Assembly: GCF_007748195.1 (NCBI RefSeq)
Contig: NZ_CP037920.1
Coordinates: 930,001-994,000 of the forward strand
Direction of reading: 5' to 3'
DNA length: 64,000 nucleotides
Source of the DNA: Gimesia aquarii
GTDB taxonomy: Bacteria > Planctomycetota > Planctomycetia > Planctomycetales > Planctomycetaceae
In this document: one piece after another, positions 9,977 to 20,058 of the stretch
How positions within the stretch are numbered: position 1 is the first letter of the stretch
Layout: every line of letters begins with the position of its first letter
Notes under the pieces: model-generated
The model's input: the letters and a program-made list of their open reading frames with translations, nothing else
Told to the model about the DNA's origin: nothing
Database searches by the model: none
Translations under genes and position numbers: made by a program

Positions 9977-10960
9977 TTAACCGACTGGCAGCCCCGCTGA
10001 TTTGAGCACACATTCCTGCACGAAGTAGTCATGTTGATAGGAAAAGTCTAAATCTTTTTCGCGACGAATCACTCGCGCCATATCAGCGACATCATCGATA
10101 TAGCGAGTATAACGAGGAAATTCGATTGACTGTTGTCCTTTACGGTATTTTCCCCGCGCGTTTTCAAGAGTTAAACTGGCAGTCGGTCTTCCGAATGGTT
10201 GGAGATGGAACGTTCCCTCTGACCCGCACACGACAATATGTCTCCGATTGAAACCATTGACTTCATTACAACTGGATTTGACTGTTGCGATTGCCTTTGG
10301 ATAAGTAAAGACAGCCAGCATATTATCCTGAAGCGTATCTTTGATGGCAGAGGCATGTTGTGAGAAAGGGGTTACCTGATCTGGCCTTCCCAAAATCTGG
10401 ACGACAAGGTCAATCACATGGCAGCCCAGCTCAAACATCATACCACCTGGTTGTGGTTCTAATTTAGCGCGACTGACATTGTCCATTTTTTTGCTGATCA
10501 CCGTATGGACTTCAAAAGGTTCGCCGAGCCAACCTTTTTTCAAGAGATCTCTTAATACTACAATCCCTGGGTTATAACGGTACATATACCCCATCTGAAT
10601 CAGCAGATGTTTTTGTGCTGCCAGATCAAGAATTCGTTTAAAGTGGGGTAACGAGAATCCCGCTGGTTTATCAAGGTGAATGTGTTTACCTGCAGCAATA
10701 CATGTTTCAGCCGTCTGTAACAGGTCGGGTACCTGTGTTTCTACTGCAACGGCTTGGAGCCCCTTGATGTTCAGCAGTTGTTCTTCCGTTAGAAAGGGCA
10801 GGTCTTTATAAATGCCCGTCGATTCAGCATACTTTCGCAGTTGTGCATTGGGTTCGACGACGCCAACCACATCATATTCCGCTGACTTACGTAAGGCCTG
10901 CATTTTTCCTCCGGCGTGAGGATGCCCCACGCCAATTTGTCCGACTTTAATTTTTTCCAC
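9977..10960 (-). CDS. Gfo/Idh/MocA-family NAD(P)-dependent oxidoreductase
   Basis: A cytoplasmic dehydrogenase-like protein with an N-terminal Rossmann fold (KVGQIGVGHPHAGGKMQ) and the family signature EKPAG-type loop, here HLDKPAGFSLPHF. The C-terminal alpha/beta domain includes GCHVIDLVVQILGRPDQVTP. A TTG at 10987 would add nine residues. GTG at 10960, preceded by AAAGGA at seven bases, gives the usual start EKIKVGQIG and is preferred. Such enzymes act on sugars or inositols; the substrate is unknown. It is divergent from the sulfatase gene that follows, and planctomycetes often pair these families in polysaccharide use. Confidence 0.9.
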   Translation of the reverse strand: MEKIKVGQIGVGHPHAGGKMQALRKSAEYDVVGVVEPNAQLRKYAESTGIYKDLPFLTEEQLLNIKGLQAVAVETQVPDLLQTAETCIAAGKHIHLDKPAGFSLPHFKRILDLAAQKHLLIQMGYMYRYNPGIVVLRDLLKKGWLGEPFEVHTVISKKMDNVSRAKLEPQPGGMMFELGCHVIDLVVQILGRPDQVTPFSQHASAIKDTLQDNMLAVFTYPKAIATVKSSCNEVNGFNRRHIVVCGSEGTFHLQPFGRPTASLTLENARGKYRKGQQSIEFPRYTRYIDDVADMARVIRREKDLDFSYQHDYFVQECVLKSAGLPVG

Positions 10961-11160
10961 TTCTACATCCTTTCTGGTGTTACGCAAGAGGGCTGCGCTA
11001 TTTATTGTGTAAGAATCGGACCGGTAGAAAATTGGTGATTCGTAACATCAATCAACATACTGGAATGACAGGGGGCAAATAAGTGCCTAAAATATACACC
11101 TGATTTTATCGTAAACAACTACTAAATCAAAAACCACTCCGTTTCGCTGTGGGAGAGAAC

Positions 11161-12561
11161 ATGAAGAAACGTTTTCTAACTGTGTGCTGGCTCATTTGCT
11201 GGAATACATGCTTTCTCATCTCGACTGAAGCAGCGTCCGGCAAGCCGAATGTTATTCTGTTTTTTATCGATGATCTGGGGTGGAGAGATGTTGGTTTTAT
11301 GGGAAGTGATTTTTATGAAACACCACACATAGATCGTCTGGCCCAACAGTCGATGCGATTTACATCTGCTTATGCAGCGGCACCTAATTGTGCGCCGAGC
11401 CGTGCTTGTCTCATGTCGGGACAATACACGCCACGTCATGGAGTCTATACGGTTGGCGATCCCGCACGAGGCAATGATCAATATCGCAAGTTAGTACCGG
11501 CGACGAATAAGACTGTCTTGGATGATCAGTTTATTACGATTGCTGATGTCCTTTCACAAGCAGGTTATCGCTGTGCCAGCATTGGTAAGTGGCATCTGGG
11601 GAAGTCTCCACGATCGCAGGGGTTTCAAACCAATATTGCGGGAAATCAATCGGGTAGTCCGCGCGGAGGGTATTTCAGTCCTTATCGAAACCCTCAACTG
11701 ACTAATGGCACTAAGGGTGAATATTTAACGGACCGTCTGACTGATGAAGCCTGCTCATTCATCAAATCAAATGCCGATTCTCCTTTCTTTCTTTATTTGA
11801 CACACTATGCAGTTCACACTCCACTGCAAGCAAAGCAGGAAGACATCAAACACTTCCAGACAAAACCGGCTGGGAAATTACACCAACATGCTACGTATGC
11901 TGCCATGATTAAAAGTATGGACGAGAGCATTGGCCGGGTTCTAAAAACCCTGAAAGAGCTGAAACTTGCTCAAAATACGGTCATCGTTTTCACGTCTGAT
12001 AACGGCGGATATGGGCCGGCAACAACCATGCAACCTTTGCGCGGCTCGAAGGGAATGCTGTATGAAGGAGGCATCCGGGTTCCGCTGTTAGTCAAGTGGC
12101 CCGGGGTTACCAAAGCGGGAAGTTCCAGTGATGAACCCGTGATTAATGTCGATTTTTATCCGACTTTCCTGGAAATTACGGAAACCTCAAAGCCTGAAAA
12201 TTATCAACTGGATGGCGTCAGCCTGGTTTCCTTATTAAAAGCGCCGCAAAGCAAACTCAAACCACGTTCTCTATTTTGGCACTTTCCTGCCTATTTACAA
12301 AAATATCAGGGTATGCAGCAGCGTTTTCGTACCACACCGGTTTCGGTCATTCGTCAGGGAGACTGGAAATTGTTAGAGTTCTTTGAAGACGGGCACCAGG
12401 AACTCTATAATACGCGCCTTGATATTAGTGAAATGATGGACCTGAGTAACAGTCATCCTGATAAAGCGAAAGAATTAGCAAAGACACTTCATCAATGGCA
12501 AAAACAGGTTCAAGCGGCAATCCCTTCCAAACCGAATCCCTTATATGATCCCGGGAAGTGA
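11161..12561 (+). CDS. Secreted sulfatase (formylglycine type)
   Basis: A 466-residue arylsulfatase-like enzyme with a signal peptide (residues 1-26). The metal-binding start is NVILFFIDDLGWRDVGF. The sulfatase signature CAPSRACLMSG has Cys77 as the residue expected to become formylglycine. KWHLGKSP and TSDNGGYGPATTMQPLRG complete the core. It hydrolyses sulfate esters, probably on algal or animal polysaccharides; the exact substrate cannot be read off. GTG at 11149 is in frame, but GGGAGAG before ATG 11161 fixes the start. It may be co-transcribed with the marC-like gene 37 bp downstream. Confidence 0.95.
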   Translation: MKKRFLTVCWLICWNTCFLISTEAASGKPNVILFFIDDLGWRDVGFMGSDFYETPHIDRLAQQSMRFTSAYAAAPNCAPSRACLMSGQYTPRHGVYTVGDPARGNDQYRKLVPATNKTVLDDQFITIADVLSQAGYRCASIGKWHLGKSPRSQGFQTNIAGNQSGSPRGGYFSPYRNPQLTNGTKGEYLTDRLTDEACSFIKSNADSPFFLYLTHYAVHTPLQAKQEDIKHFQTKPAGKLHQHATYAAMIKSMDESIGRVLKTLKELKLAQNTVIVFTSDNGGYGPATTMQPLRGSKGMLYEGGIRVPLLVKWPGVTKAGSSSDEPVINVDFYPTFLEITETSKPENYQLDGVSLVSLLKAPQSKLKPRSLFWHFPAYLQKYQGMQQRFRTTPVSVIRQGDWKLLEFFEDGHQELYNTRLDISEMMDLSNSHPDKAKELAKTLHQWQKQVQAAIPSKPNPLYDPGK

Positions 12562-12598
12562 TTTTAGTTTATAATAATAACGAAAGCCGAGACAGAGC

Positions 12599-13222
12599 AT
12601 GCAGTGGGAAGACATTCTCAAGGATTTTATTTACCTCTGGGCTGTCATCGATCCCATCGGTTCCATTCCCGTATTTATGGCTGTCACTGCTGGATACAGC
12701 AAAGCTGCGCAGCGAAATATTGCATTGCGGGCAGTCATCACAGCCGGACTTGTCTTAATTCTGTTTGCTGTAGGTGGTCAGGTTCTGTTGGATGAACTGG
12801 AAATCCCGCTCTCTGCTTTTCAAATTGCCGGGGGCTTGGTGCTGTTTCTCTTTGCGCTGACAATGATTTTCGGGGAAAGTAAACCTGAAGCGGAAATAGA
12901 GGAGTCCAGTAAAGTGGACTCGCATCAGAGTAAAGCTGTTTACCCACTGGCGATTCCCTCCATTGCCTCTCCAGGAGCGATGATGGCCATCGTGCTCATC
13001 ACAGACAATCATCGTTTTGATCTAGGGCAACAATTAACCGCTACAATAACGATGCTTGTCGTTTTGCTGATTACATTGCTCTTACTTTTGCTGGCTGGTC
13101 CCATTCAAAAGCTGATTGGTGCTTCGGGTGCTAGCGTTGTCAGCCGGATTGGTGGATTAATTCTCGCTTCCGTTGCCGTCGACAGTGTACTCAGTGGAAT
13201 TAAGACCTACTTCGAACTTTGA
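12599..13222 (+). CDS. MarC-family integral membrane protein
   Basis: A 207-residue polytopic membrane protein of the MarC/UPF0056 family. It opens with FIYLWAVIDPIGSIPVFMAVT, carries the second family motif FQIAGGLVLFLFALTMIFGE and then YPLAIPSIASPGAMMAIVLIT, giving about six helices. The family has no firmly assigned substrate despite its name. The short spacing to the sulfatase gene suggests one transcript. There is no obvious terminator between them. Confidence 0.9.
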   Translation: MQWEDILKDFIYLWAVIDPIGSIPVFMAVTAGYSKAAQRNIALRAVITAGLVLILFAVGGQVLLDELEIPLSAFQIAGGLVLFLFALTMIFGESKPEAEIEESSKVDSHQSKAVYPLAIPSIASPGAMMAIVLITDNHRFDLGQQLTATITMLVVLLITLLLLLLAGPIQKLIGASGASVVSRIGGLILASVAVDSVLSGIKTYFEL

Positions 13223-13249
13223 GACACATCAGTATTCTGATGGTAGGAT

Positions 13250-14086
13250 CTAGTTCAACAGGGTTGGGTTAGGGTCCCAGCCAGCCACGACGGCATCAGG
13301 TGCAAGCACGAATATCTCAACGCGACGATTTTTCTGTCGTGCAGAATTATTCTCATTCGGTACGACTGGTTGAAACATGCTGTAACCTGCAGCACCCATA
13401 CGATCTTGTTTCACTCCATACTTTGAGAGTGAAAGTACAACTGAGTTAGCTCGGTTCGTCGATAAATGCCAGTTTGTTCTATGCAGACGTTGAGTGCTTG
13501 CTTTGGAGATCGCCTTGTCGTCCGTATGACCAACAACAAGTACATTCAAACGCTTCGCGTTACCGTCATTCATGATCGAAGCAAATTGAGTTAGGATTTC
13601 CGTAGCAGAAGACTTGATGACATCACTGCCAGAGTCAAATAAAATATCTGAGTGAAATTTGCTGACACCGGTATGGGGGTCAAATTCGAAATCAGGATAT
13701 TTGTCCGCCAATTCCTGGAAGCGACGAGTTGCTTCACCATCCAACGGACTGGGTTGTCCTTTGGCTTTTTTCATCAAGCTCACATAACGCTGCTGCATTT
13801 CCGAGCGTTCAACATTCAAATTATCGAGTCGTTTGTTGGCAATATTCAAATTGGATTCCAGCGTCTGGGCGCGCATTGCCAGTTGATCACGTTCATGTTG
13901 CAGGGCGTTCGCTGACTGCTGAAACTGATCTCGTTGCATAGCCAGTTCTGCATTCTGATTATAAAGCTGTTGAGAACGATACATACTTTGCCGAACCTGG
14001 GCGCTGGGTCCACGATGGCAGGACGTCTGACTGAGAGTAAATAAACACGCTGCGCTAAGCAGGCATACCCGTACGATGATGGGCAT
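13250..14086 (-). CDS. OmpA-family lipoprotein
   Basis: A 278-residue envelope protein. A lipobox-like signal ends LSQTSC, putting the lipidated Cys near residue 23. Residues 35-105 are a heptad-rich coiled coil. The C-terminal OmpA/MotB peptidoglycan-binding domain covers about 145-270, with ILFDSGSDVIKSSATEIL, VVGHTDDK and NRANSVVLSLSKYGV ending QKNRRVEIFVLAP. It probably links the outer membrane to the cell wall. It converges with the marC-like gene. Confidence 0.92.
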   Translation of the reverse strand: MPIIVRVCLLSAACLFTLSQTSCHRGPSAQVRQSMYRSQQLYNQNAELAMQRDQFQQSANALQHERDQLAMRAQTLESNLNIANKRLDNLNVERSEMQQRYVSLMKKAKGQPSPLDGEATRRFQELADKYPDFEFDPHTGVSKFHSDILFDSGSDVIKSSATEILTQFASIMNDGNAKRLNVLVVGHTDDKAISKASTQRLHRTNWHLSTNRANSVVLSLSKYGVKQDRMGAAGYSMFQPVVPNENNSARQKNRRVEIFVLAPDAVVAGWDPNPTLLN

Positions 14087-14492
14087 CTTCGGTGCTCCTT
14101 TATCATTCTCTGAATAGAATCACATTTCCAATCGCGCAATTATTCATGGCAGGTTCCGCATTCATTGAGATGAGGCGGTCCATGAAAATGCACACTCTTG
14201 AAAAGCTAAGCTGATTCAAGGAAAGATGAATGGCATTTAAAAAATCAATTGTAATGGGTTTGGTAGGTTTTTTGAGAAATAATATGCGAATGCATATCCC
14301 GTTAATCAGATGAATCAGTAAGTGTGAAGTGAGAGAGGTTTACTCATTCAAAAGTCAACAGGCGTGGATTTATAACGCCTCTTTATTTTTATGCCAAGAG
14401 CAACATCACCAAAAAATGTTCCATTTTTTTAGATTGAAATATCTACAAAAAACAGACTAGTTCGAGGACCGGAGCACAACCAACTTAGATAC
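14087..14492. other. Intergenic with no gene seen
   Basis: A+T-rich stretch between the OmpA-like gene start and the pseudopilin terminator. It should carry the OmpA-like promoter. No repeat or RNA was recognised. Confidence 0.4.
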
Positions 14493-14535
14493 GAAAACAG
14501 GTGGCACATAGCTATTTAAGCCAGGCACCACCTGT
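14493..14535 (-). terminator. Intrinsic terminator of the pseudopilin gene
   Basis: Read on the minus strand, a stem ACAGGTGG/CCACCTGT is followed by TTTTCG. It lies about 50 bases beyond the stop of the pseudopilin-like gene. Confidence 0.6.
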
Positions 14536-14582
14536 AATTGGGTGAAGCGGGTTGAAGAAGATTCGTTTTAATTTCAGCCACC

Positions 14583-15122
14583 TTATGGCTCTGATTCAAG
14601 TCTTTTCAAATCCTCAGTCAGTGATTCGATTGCTTCCATTAGATTTCTTCGAGCAACGAGGGAAGCCGTATTTTGCGATAAGTCGTATTTGAAGTTTTTC
14701 ATCGCACGTTTGGCTCTTTTAATTTGTTCTTCTTTTGAGAGATTACTATTTTCAATCTCTGTATCCTGGTCAGAATTACTGGAACCAGCTTTTTCAGTTT
14801 CAGCGTCAGCGCGTAAATCTTGTGCAACTTGCATCTGTTGCTTTTTTAAGTTGATAGCATACATATCCAGAATCTCTTGCAACGAATGCGTATGGGAGCC
14901 GGATATCTCAGAGACGACAGGGCCGCCTGCATATTCATATTCTCGATAGACCCAATAAGGTCCCTCCTTTTTTTGTCCTTGAAGCGAAGCATCTTTCGCT
15001 GTCTGGATGTCTGGCAACAACAAAGCAACCAATACTGCAAGTGTTGCAATAACGACCATTAATTCGATGAGTGTAAATCCTCTTTTCATTCCTCTCTTCT
15101 TCGATGGGAAACTAATCACCAT
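14583..15122 (-). CDS. Type II secretion/pilin-like prepilin protein
   Basis: A 179-residue protein with a prepilin leader (KRGMKRG) followed by FTLIELMVVIATLAVLVALL, the N-methylated pilin helix with Glu at +5. The rest is hydrophilic, with a Lys/Glu-rich coiled C-terminal half, and is not a recognised family. It would be cleaved by prepilin peptidase and assembled in the inner membrane. Starts at 15122 (ATG, AAGGAG only two bases away), GTG at 15119 and ATG at 15089 are all possible. The shortest would begin MKRGFTL, as many prepilins do. Confidence 0.85.
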   Translation of the reverse strand: MVISFPSKKRGMKRGFTLIELMVVIATLAVLVALLLPDIQTAKDASLQGQKKEGPYWVYREYEYAGGPVVSEISGSHTHSLQEILDMYAINLKKQQMQVAQDLRADAETEKAGSSNSDQDTEIENSNLSKEEQIKRAKRAMKNFKYDLSQNTASLVARRNLMEAIESLTEDLKRLESEP

Positions 15123-15674
15123 CGCTCCTTATTAAAACTGACTTTTACAATACGCTGCTCAAACAGAATCGAGCACACACTTTTAATGCCCCGGTTTATA
15201 GGGATACTTGTTTAAGAGAATGTTTCTGTTTGATGATTATTGTGATTTCCAATAAAGCGAATCATGTGCCAAATCATGCTGACAGCGCCCAGGTGGTGCT
15301 TTTGACTTTTCATATCTGGAGTAAGGGTAATGAGATAAGGCCATTGATCTAGCAAGCCATTAATAGAAAATTCTTTTTTGAGTCATCAAACAATTCCGGC
15401 CTGACTTTAGTGTTGCCTGATTCTTGGGCAAGGTATCAAACATGGAGGTTTTATCACTCATTCGTTCGTTCAGAGACAACTTGTAATAGTTCTTACCTCG
15501 GAAACAGGTCATGAGTTTCGCCTGAGTCACAAAATCAAAGTCAACCAGAATTTGAAGGATACGCTCTTAGATAAGGATAGGTTTACTACTGTATTATTAC
15601 CTGTTCAAGTAAGATGAATTGAGACCAATGGTGTTTTGCTGGTTAGACTGGATACCAATTATGAGGGGAAAGAT
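15123..15674. other. Intergenic, about 550 bp
   Basis: No gene recognised. It separates divergent genes (pseudopilin, and the HlyD/ABC operon) and must hold both promoters. No clear operator or riboswitch was seen. Confidence 0.4.
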
Positions 15675-16808
15675 TTGAATAAAATTTTAGGACTCATTCT
15701 GCTGACGGCTGCACTCATTATTGCACTCATTTATAGCCAGAACCGGGACGAACCTTTGAAAGTCTCTGGCTTTATCGAGGCGGATGACATACGACCTGGC
15801 TCTCGTGTCGGAGGACGTGTAAAACGTGTGTTGATTGAAGAAGGGCAATCCGTTTCAGAAGGTGACTTACTGATTGAACTAGAGCCATATGATTTGTTAG
15901 AACGTCGTGCCGAAGCGGTCGCTAGTTTGGCTGAAGCCAAAGCAAATTATCAAAAATTAGTGGCCGGCTTCCGTGTGGAAGAAGTCGCTCAGGCTCAGGC
16001 GCGCGTCGATCAGTTAAAGGCACGTTTGACTTTATTAGTGAATGGACCCAGGCCACAGGAAATTGAATCTGCGATTGCGGAACTGCATTTAGCGGATGCA
16101 GAGTACCGACTTGCCAAAGCAAAACATTTGAGGATCGAATCCTTATTTGCCAAAAAATCGGCCTCGACCGATGAAATGGATACCGCGAATACGGAATTGC
16201 AAGTCGCCGCTTCCAAAAAAGAAGTAAAGCAGAAAACGGTTGATTTATTGAAAGAAGGGACTCGGAAAGAAGAAATCGACGAAGCAAAAGCCCAGTTGAA
16301 ACAAGCAGAAGAGGCCTGGCAGTTGTTAAAAAATGGAAGTCGGCATGAAGATATCAAGCGTGCAGAGGCGAGCGTCAAAGCGGCAGAAGCAGGTTTACAG
16401 ATTATCGATGAGCAGATTCAGGAGTTAAAAATCATTGCCCCCCTTGATGGAACGATTGAAGCAGTGACTTTACAACCGGGAGATCTGGTAAGAGGCAATG
16501 TTCCCGTTGTCTCCATCTTGGATTGGAACAACTTATGGGTGCGTTGTTATGTTCCAGAGAATCATTTGGATATACAAGTTGACCAGGAAGTGGATGTCAC
16601 AATTGACAGTTATCCCAATCAGGTCTTTCAAGGACGAGTGACTTTTGTGTCTCGTCAAGCAGAGTTTGTTCCCCGAAATGTACAGACGCCCGAAGAACGA
16701 TCAAAACAGGTTTTTCGCATTAAAGTCAGAATCAAAGATCAGGACAAATTGCTCAGACCTGGAATGTCAGCTGATGTCTGGTTAGATCGGAAGGACACCA
16801 GACCATGA
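15675..16808 (+). CDS. HlyD/YbhG-like membrane fusion protein
   Basis: A periplasmic adaptor of an ABC-2 type exporter. An N-terminal signal anchor (NKILGLILLTAALIIALIYS) is followed by the first biotinyl-lipoyl half (VGGRVKRVLIEEGQSVSEGD), a long alpha-helical hairpin with repeated GPRPQEIESA-like turns, the second lipoyl half (IIAPLDGTIEAVTLQPGDLV) and a beta-barrel domain. TTG at 15675, preceded by GAGGGG at ideal spacing, is preferred to TTG at 15636, which has no ribosome binding site. It overlaps the ABC gene by four bases (ATGA), so the two are coupled. No TolC homologue is adjacent. Confidence 0.92.
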   Translation: MNKILGLILLTAALIIALIYSQNRDEPLKVSGFIEADDIRPGSRVGGRVKRVLIEEGQSVSEGDLLIELEPYDLLERRAEAVASLAEAKANYQKLVAGFRVEEVAQAQARVDQLKARLTLLVNGPRPQEIESAIAELHLADAEYRLAKAKHLRIESLFAKKSASTDEMDTANTELQVAASKKEVKQKTVDLLKEGTRKEEIDEAKAQLKQAEEAWQLLKNGSRHEDIKRAEASVKAAEAGLQIIDEQIQELKIIAPLDGTIEAVTLQPGDLVRGNVPVVSILDWNNLWVRCYVPENHLDIQVDQEVDVTIDSYPNQVFQGRVTFVSRQAEFVPRNVQTPEERSKQVFRIKVRIKDQDKLLRPGMSADVWLDRKDTRP

Positions 16809-19024
16809 GTCCTGTGATTCAGATTGATGAGTTAACGCGTGATTTTGGTAGTCTTCGGGCCGTTGATCATGTGAGTTTTGAAGTACAACGTGGATCTATC
16901 TTCGGCTTGCTGGGACCGAACGGTAGTGGAAAGTCGACGATTATTCGTATGCTATGTGGAGTTCTGGAACCCACGGAAGGCTCCGCGCATGTGTTAGGCT
17001 ACAATGTTTCTCGTGATGCTGAATTGATCAAACGGCATATTGGCTACATGTCTCAGAAGTTCAGCCTGTATTCAGATTTAAGTGTGCAGGAAAATATTGA
17101 GTTCTACGGACGGATCTATGGTCTCGATTCAGAAAAATTAACACAGCGGTTTCAAGAGATCATCGAGTTGACTTCTTTGGGAGATCGGCTTGATCAACTG
17201 GCTGGTAACTTATCGGGAGGCTGGAAACAGCGCTTAGCCTTGGGATGCGCTCTCATCCACGAACCTGAGGTGGTTTTTTTAGACGAACCCACGGCTGGCA
17301 TTGATCCTGTGGCACGACGGGATTTATGGGACTTACTTTTTGAATTAGCGGGGCAGGGGGTAACACTGTTTGTCACCACACACTATATGGATGAAGCGGA
17401 GCGTTGTAGTGATGTGGGATACATATATGATGCACGTCTGATTGTCTGCGGAAAACCAGACGAACTCAAACAGCTACCCAGAGTTACTCCCCTAGGAACA
17501 GCGCGGTGGGAAATTGAAACGGCACATCCGGCTACGAAACTGACGACTTTTCGCGAAATGGATGGTGTTCGAGATGCAACGCTGTTCGGTCAAACAATTC
17601 ATGTGCTGGCTAGTCAACAGTTATCCGAAGCGGATTTTATTTCTTGTATTCCGGATCAACAGGAAGCAGTTCAAGTCAGACCCATTACCCCGTCACTGGA
17701 AGATGTATTTGTGACCTTGAGTCGGGCTGAGGAATTGAATAATCGAGTTTCTGAACAGTCAATCGACACTTCAGAGGGGCACAGCCCGTTTTTGTCAGCA
17801 CCTGAAGCGATGGTCGAAGAATTACCTGTTGAGGATTTGGGAACGAAGACACAATCCTCTCAAAACATAACAGGAATTTTGGCAGGGTTCTGGGCCATTT
17901 TGGTGAAAGAATTCACTCATATCCGCCGTGAACCATCGACTCTGTTTTTTGTTTTTGCCGTACCTGTGCTACAAACGATTATTTTTGGTTTTGCCATTGA
18001 TACACAAATCGAAAATATTCCAACGGTCATCTATGATCTGGACGGTCGGTCCAGTTCGCGCGAACTGAGAGATGCATTTGCCAATACGCGCACATTCCAG
18101 ATTATCGAGCGCGTCTTTGATCAAGACACATTTCATAACGCGTTTGAATCTGGCAGAGCCAAAGTAGGTGTGATCATACCTCCCGACTATTCAGATCGTC
18201 TGCTAAAGGGAGAGCAGGTTTCTATCCAGGTTTTGATTGATGGTAGCGATTCTCAAGTTGCCACAACGGCATTGAATGCATCGAACTTACTGGGAATGAA
18301 TCTTTCAATAAATATGACGAAACACTTCGCTGACACCCTGCCTGCGGTTCCCTCTCGTGATGCGCGTGGCGAAGCGGCACTTCCGATTGAGATTAGGCCT
18401 CGTCTTTTATATAACCCGGATCTTGAGAGTTCACATTTTTTTGTACCGGGATTAGTGGGAATCATCTTACAACTCGTCACACTTTTTTTAACCTCGTTTG
18501 CCATTGTCAGAGAACGTGAATTAGGAACTCTGGAGCAGTTGTTTGTCACACCAGTCAGTAAATCCGGTTTATTGTTGGGAAAGCTGGCTCCGTACGCTTT
18601 GATCGGGTTTGTGGAAACTCTGGTTGTTTTAACTGTCATGGTTTTCTTTTTCAGAGTGCCGATTCACGGCAGTTTGTGGGAACTGTTGCTGTTGTCTCTT
18701 TTATTCCTTGTATGTGGACTCGGATTGGGAATGTTGGTATCGACAATTGCCAGAACACAGTTGCAGGCGATTCAGTTTGCCTTTCTGGTGATGTTACCTT
18801 CCGTGCTATTGTCGGGATTTATGTTCCCACGATCACAGATGCCTTTACCCATTTATCTGTTTACATTTTTCATTCCCGTGACCTATTTTCTGGAAATACT
18901 CAGAGGAATCGTATTAAGAGGCGCGGATATCGCTGATTTATTGCCTTATGTATTGGGGCTCAGCTTATGTTGCATTGGAATCATCGGCATCAGTTTAAAG
19001 AGATTCCAGAAGCAGCTATCATAA
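16805..19024 (+). CDS. ABC exporter with fused ATPase and ABC-2 permease
   Basis: A 739-residue fusion. Residues 1-310 form the ATPase, with Walker A GPNGSGKS at about 38-45, signature LSGGWKQRLALG, Walker B VVFLDEP and switch His in VTTHYMDEA. A linker follows at about 310-360. The rest is an ABC-2 permease with a first helix after REPSTLFFVF, a large extracytoplasmic domain, and five helices from about residue 555 (SSHFFVPGLVGIILQLVTLF, RERELGTLEQL). It probably exports a drug or lipid-like compound with the HlyD partner. The E. coli YbhFSR system uses separate permeases, so a homodimer of this fusion is the likely form (inference). Confidence 0.93.
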   Translation: MSPVIQIDELTRDFGSLRAVDHVSFEVQRGSIFGLLGPNGSGKSTIIRMLCGVLEPTEGSAHVLGYNVSRDAELIKRHIGYMSQKFSLYSDLSVQENIEFYGRIYGLDSEKLTQRFQEIIELTSLGDRLDQLAGNLSGGWKQRLALGCALIHEPEVVFLDEPTAGIDPVARRDLWDLLFELAGQGVTLFVTTHYMDEAERCSDVGYIYDARLIVCGKPDELKQLPRVTPLGTARWEIETAHPATKLTTFREMDGVRDATLFGQTIHVLASQQLSEADFISCIPDQQEAVQVRPITPSLEDVFVTLSRAEELNNRVSEQSIDTSEGHSPFLSAPEAMVEELPVEDLGTKTQSSQNITGILAGFWAILVKEFTHIRREPSTLFFVFAVPVLQTIIFGFAIDTQIENIPTVIYDLDGRSSSRELRDAFANTRTFQIIERVFDQDTFHNAFESGRAKVGVIIPPDYSDRLLKGEQVSIQVLIDGSDSQVATTALNASNLLGMNLSINMTKHFADTLPAVPSRDARGEAALPIEIRPRLLYNPDLESSHFFVPGLVGIILQLVTLFLTSFAIVRERELGTLEQLFVTPVSKSGLLLGKLAPYALIGFVETLVVLTVMVFFFRVPIHGSLWELLLLSLLFLVCGLGLGMLVSTIARTQLQAIQFAFLVMLPSVLLSGFMFPRSQMPLPIYLFTFFIPVTYFLEILRGIVLRGADIADLLPYVLGLSLCCIGIIGISLKRFQKQLS

Positions 19025-19125
19025 TAGATCCCTTGAATTGGTCTTCTATGAAATAATCGGTAGGATATAAGCTATTCAGGGCAATTCACTCCCAATATCT
19101 CCCCCCATTCAGGAGTCCTTAAGTT

Positions 19126-20058
19126 ATGCGTTTATGTCGATTTCAATCGGAAAATAAAGTCGCACTTGGTTTCTATCAGGATGAGAATATCATTCCTTTA
19201 AGTGCTGCTGCGGAAATGGCGGGAGTGATGCTGGATGAGACTGAAGGGCTCATACCATTTCTGCCGGGAGGAGAACAGCGAGACACATTATTTAGGTTGG
19301 AAAAAGTTCTGAAACAGGCAATGGATGAGGAGCTGTTTCCGATTTCTATCATGACAGATGATGTGCAGTTACTGGTTCCCATTCCTGCTCCTTCTAAGTT
19401 GTTGCTTCTTGCCGGTAATTATTCCAAGCATATCGAAGAAGGGGGAGGCAAAGCAGAAGAAAGACAAAAAACCTTTCCTTATGTGTTTATGAAACCTCCA
19501 CTAACCACACTGACGCATCCAGGACAGCCTGTCAAAATTCCTGAAGTCTCTCCCGATCATATAGACTGGGAATTGGAGTTGGGAATCGTGATGGGTAAAG
19601 CATGCAAAGGTGTTTCTGAAGCAGAGGCGCTTAATTATGTTGCCGGTTATACCATCATCAACGACATTTCTGACCGAAAATTTCGACCGAATCCGAATCG
19701 AACCGAACGTGAAAAAGATTCTTTCTTTGACTGGCAACATGGGAAATGGCACGACACATTTTGCCCCATGGGACCTTGCATCACACCGTCAGATGATATT
19801 CGAGATCCCCAGACTCTGAAAATGAGTCTTTCTGTGAATGGGAATGTTGAGCAAGATGCCTCAACAGCTGAAATGATTTTCCCGGTCGCAGCAATCATCG
19901 AATTCATATCGAGTTTTGTCCATCTTGAGCCGGGAGATATTATTTCTACTGGTACTCCGAGTGGTGTAGGAGCATCCAAAAATAAATTTCTTAAGCCCGG
20001 TGATCAGATGGAAGCCAAGATCGAAAAAATCGGTGTGTTAAAGAGTCCAGTTACCTAA
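19126..20058 (+). CDS. Fumarylacetoacetate hydrolase-family protein
   Basis: A 310-residue cytoplasmic enzyme of the FAH superfamily, which hydrolyses or decarboxylates beta-diketone-like acids with a divalent metal. The core is seen at about residues 95-300: LLAGNYSKHIEEG, FMKPPLTTLTHPGQPV, the metal-ligand stretch DWELELGIVMGKACKGV, TIINDISDRKF, and GDIISTGTPSGVGASK near the end. The N-terminal 90 residues are the usual cap domain. The pathway is unknown, and it stands alone. There is no strong ribosome binding site beyond AGGAG about 13 bases upstream. Confidence 0.92.
   Translation: MRLCRFQSENKVALGFYQDENIIPLSAAAEMAGVMLDETEGLIPFLPGGEQRDTLFRLEKVLKQAMDEELFPISIMTDDVQLLVPIPAPSKLLLLAGNYSKHIEEGGGKAEERQKTFPYVFMKPPLTTLTHPGQPVKIPEVSPDHIDWELELGIVMGKACKGVSEAEALNYVAGYTIINDISDRKFRPNPNRTEREKDSFFDWQHGKWHDTFCPMGPCITPSDDIRDPQTLKMSLSVNGNVEQDASTAEMIFPVAAIIEFISSFVHLEPGDIISTGTPSGVGASKNKFLKPGDQMEAKIEKIGVLKSPVT

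Noticed and set aside
12558-12947. Short frames within the MarC-like gene
   Set aside because: Shadows in other frames or strand; the MarC frame is convincing across its length.
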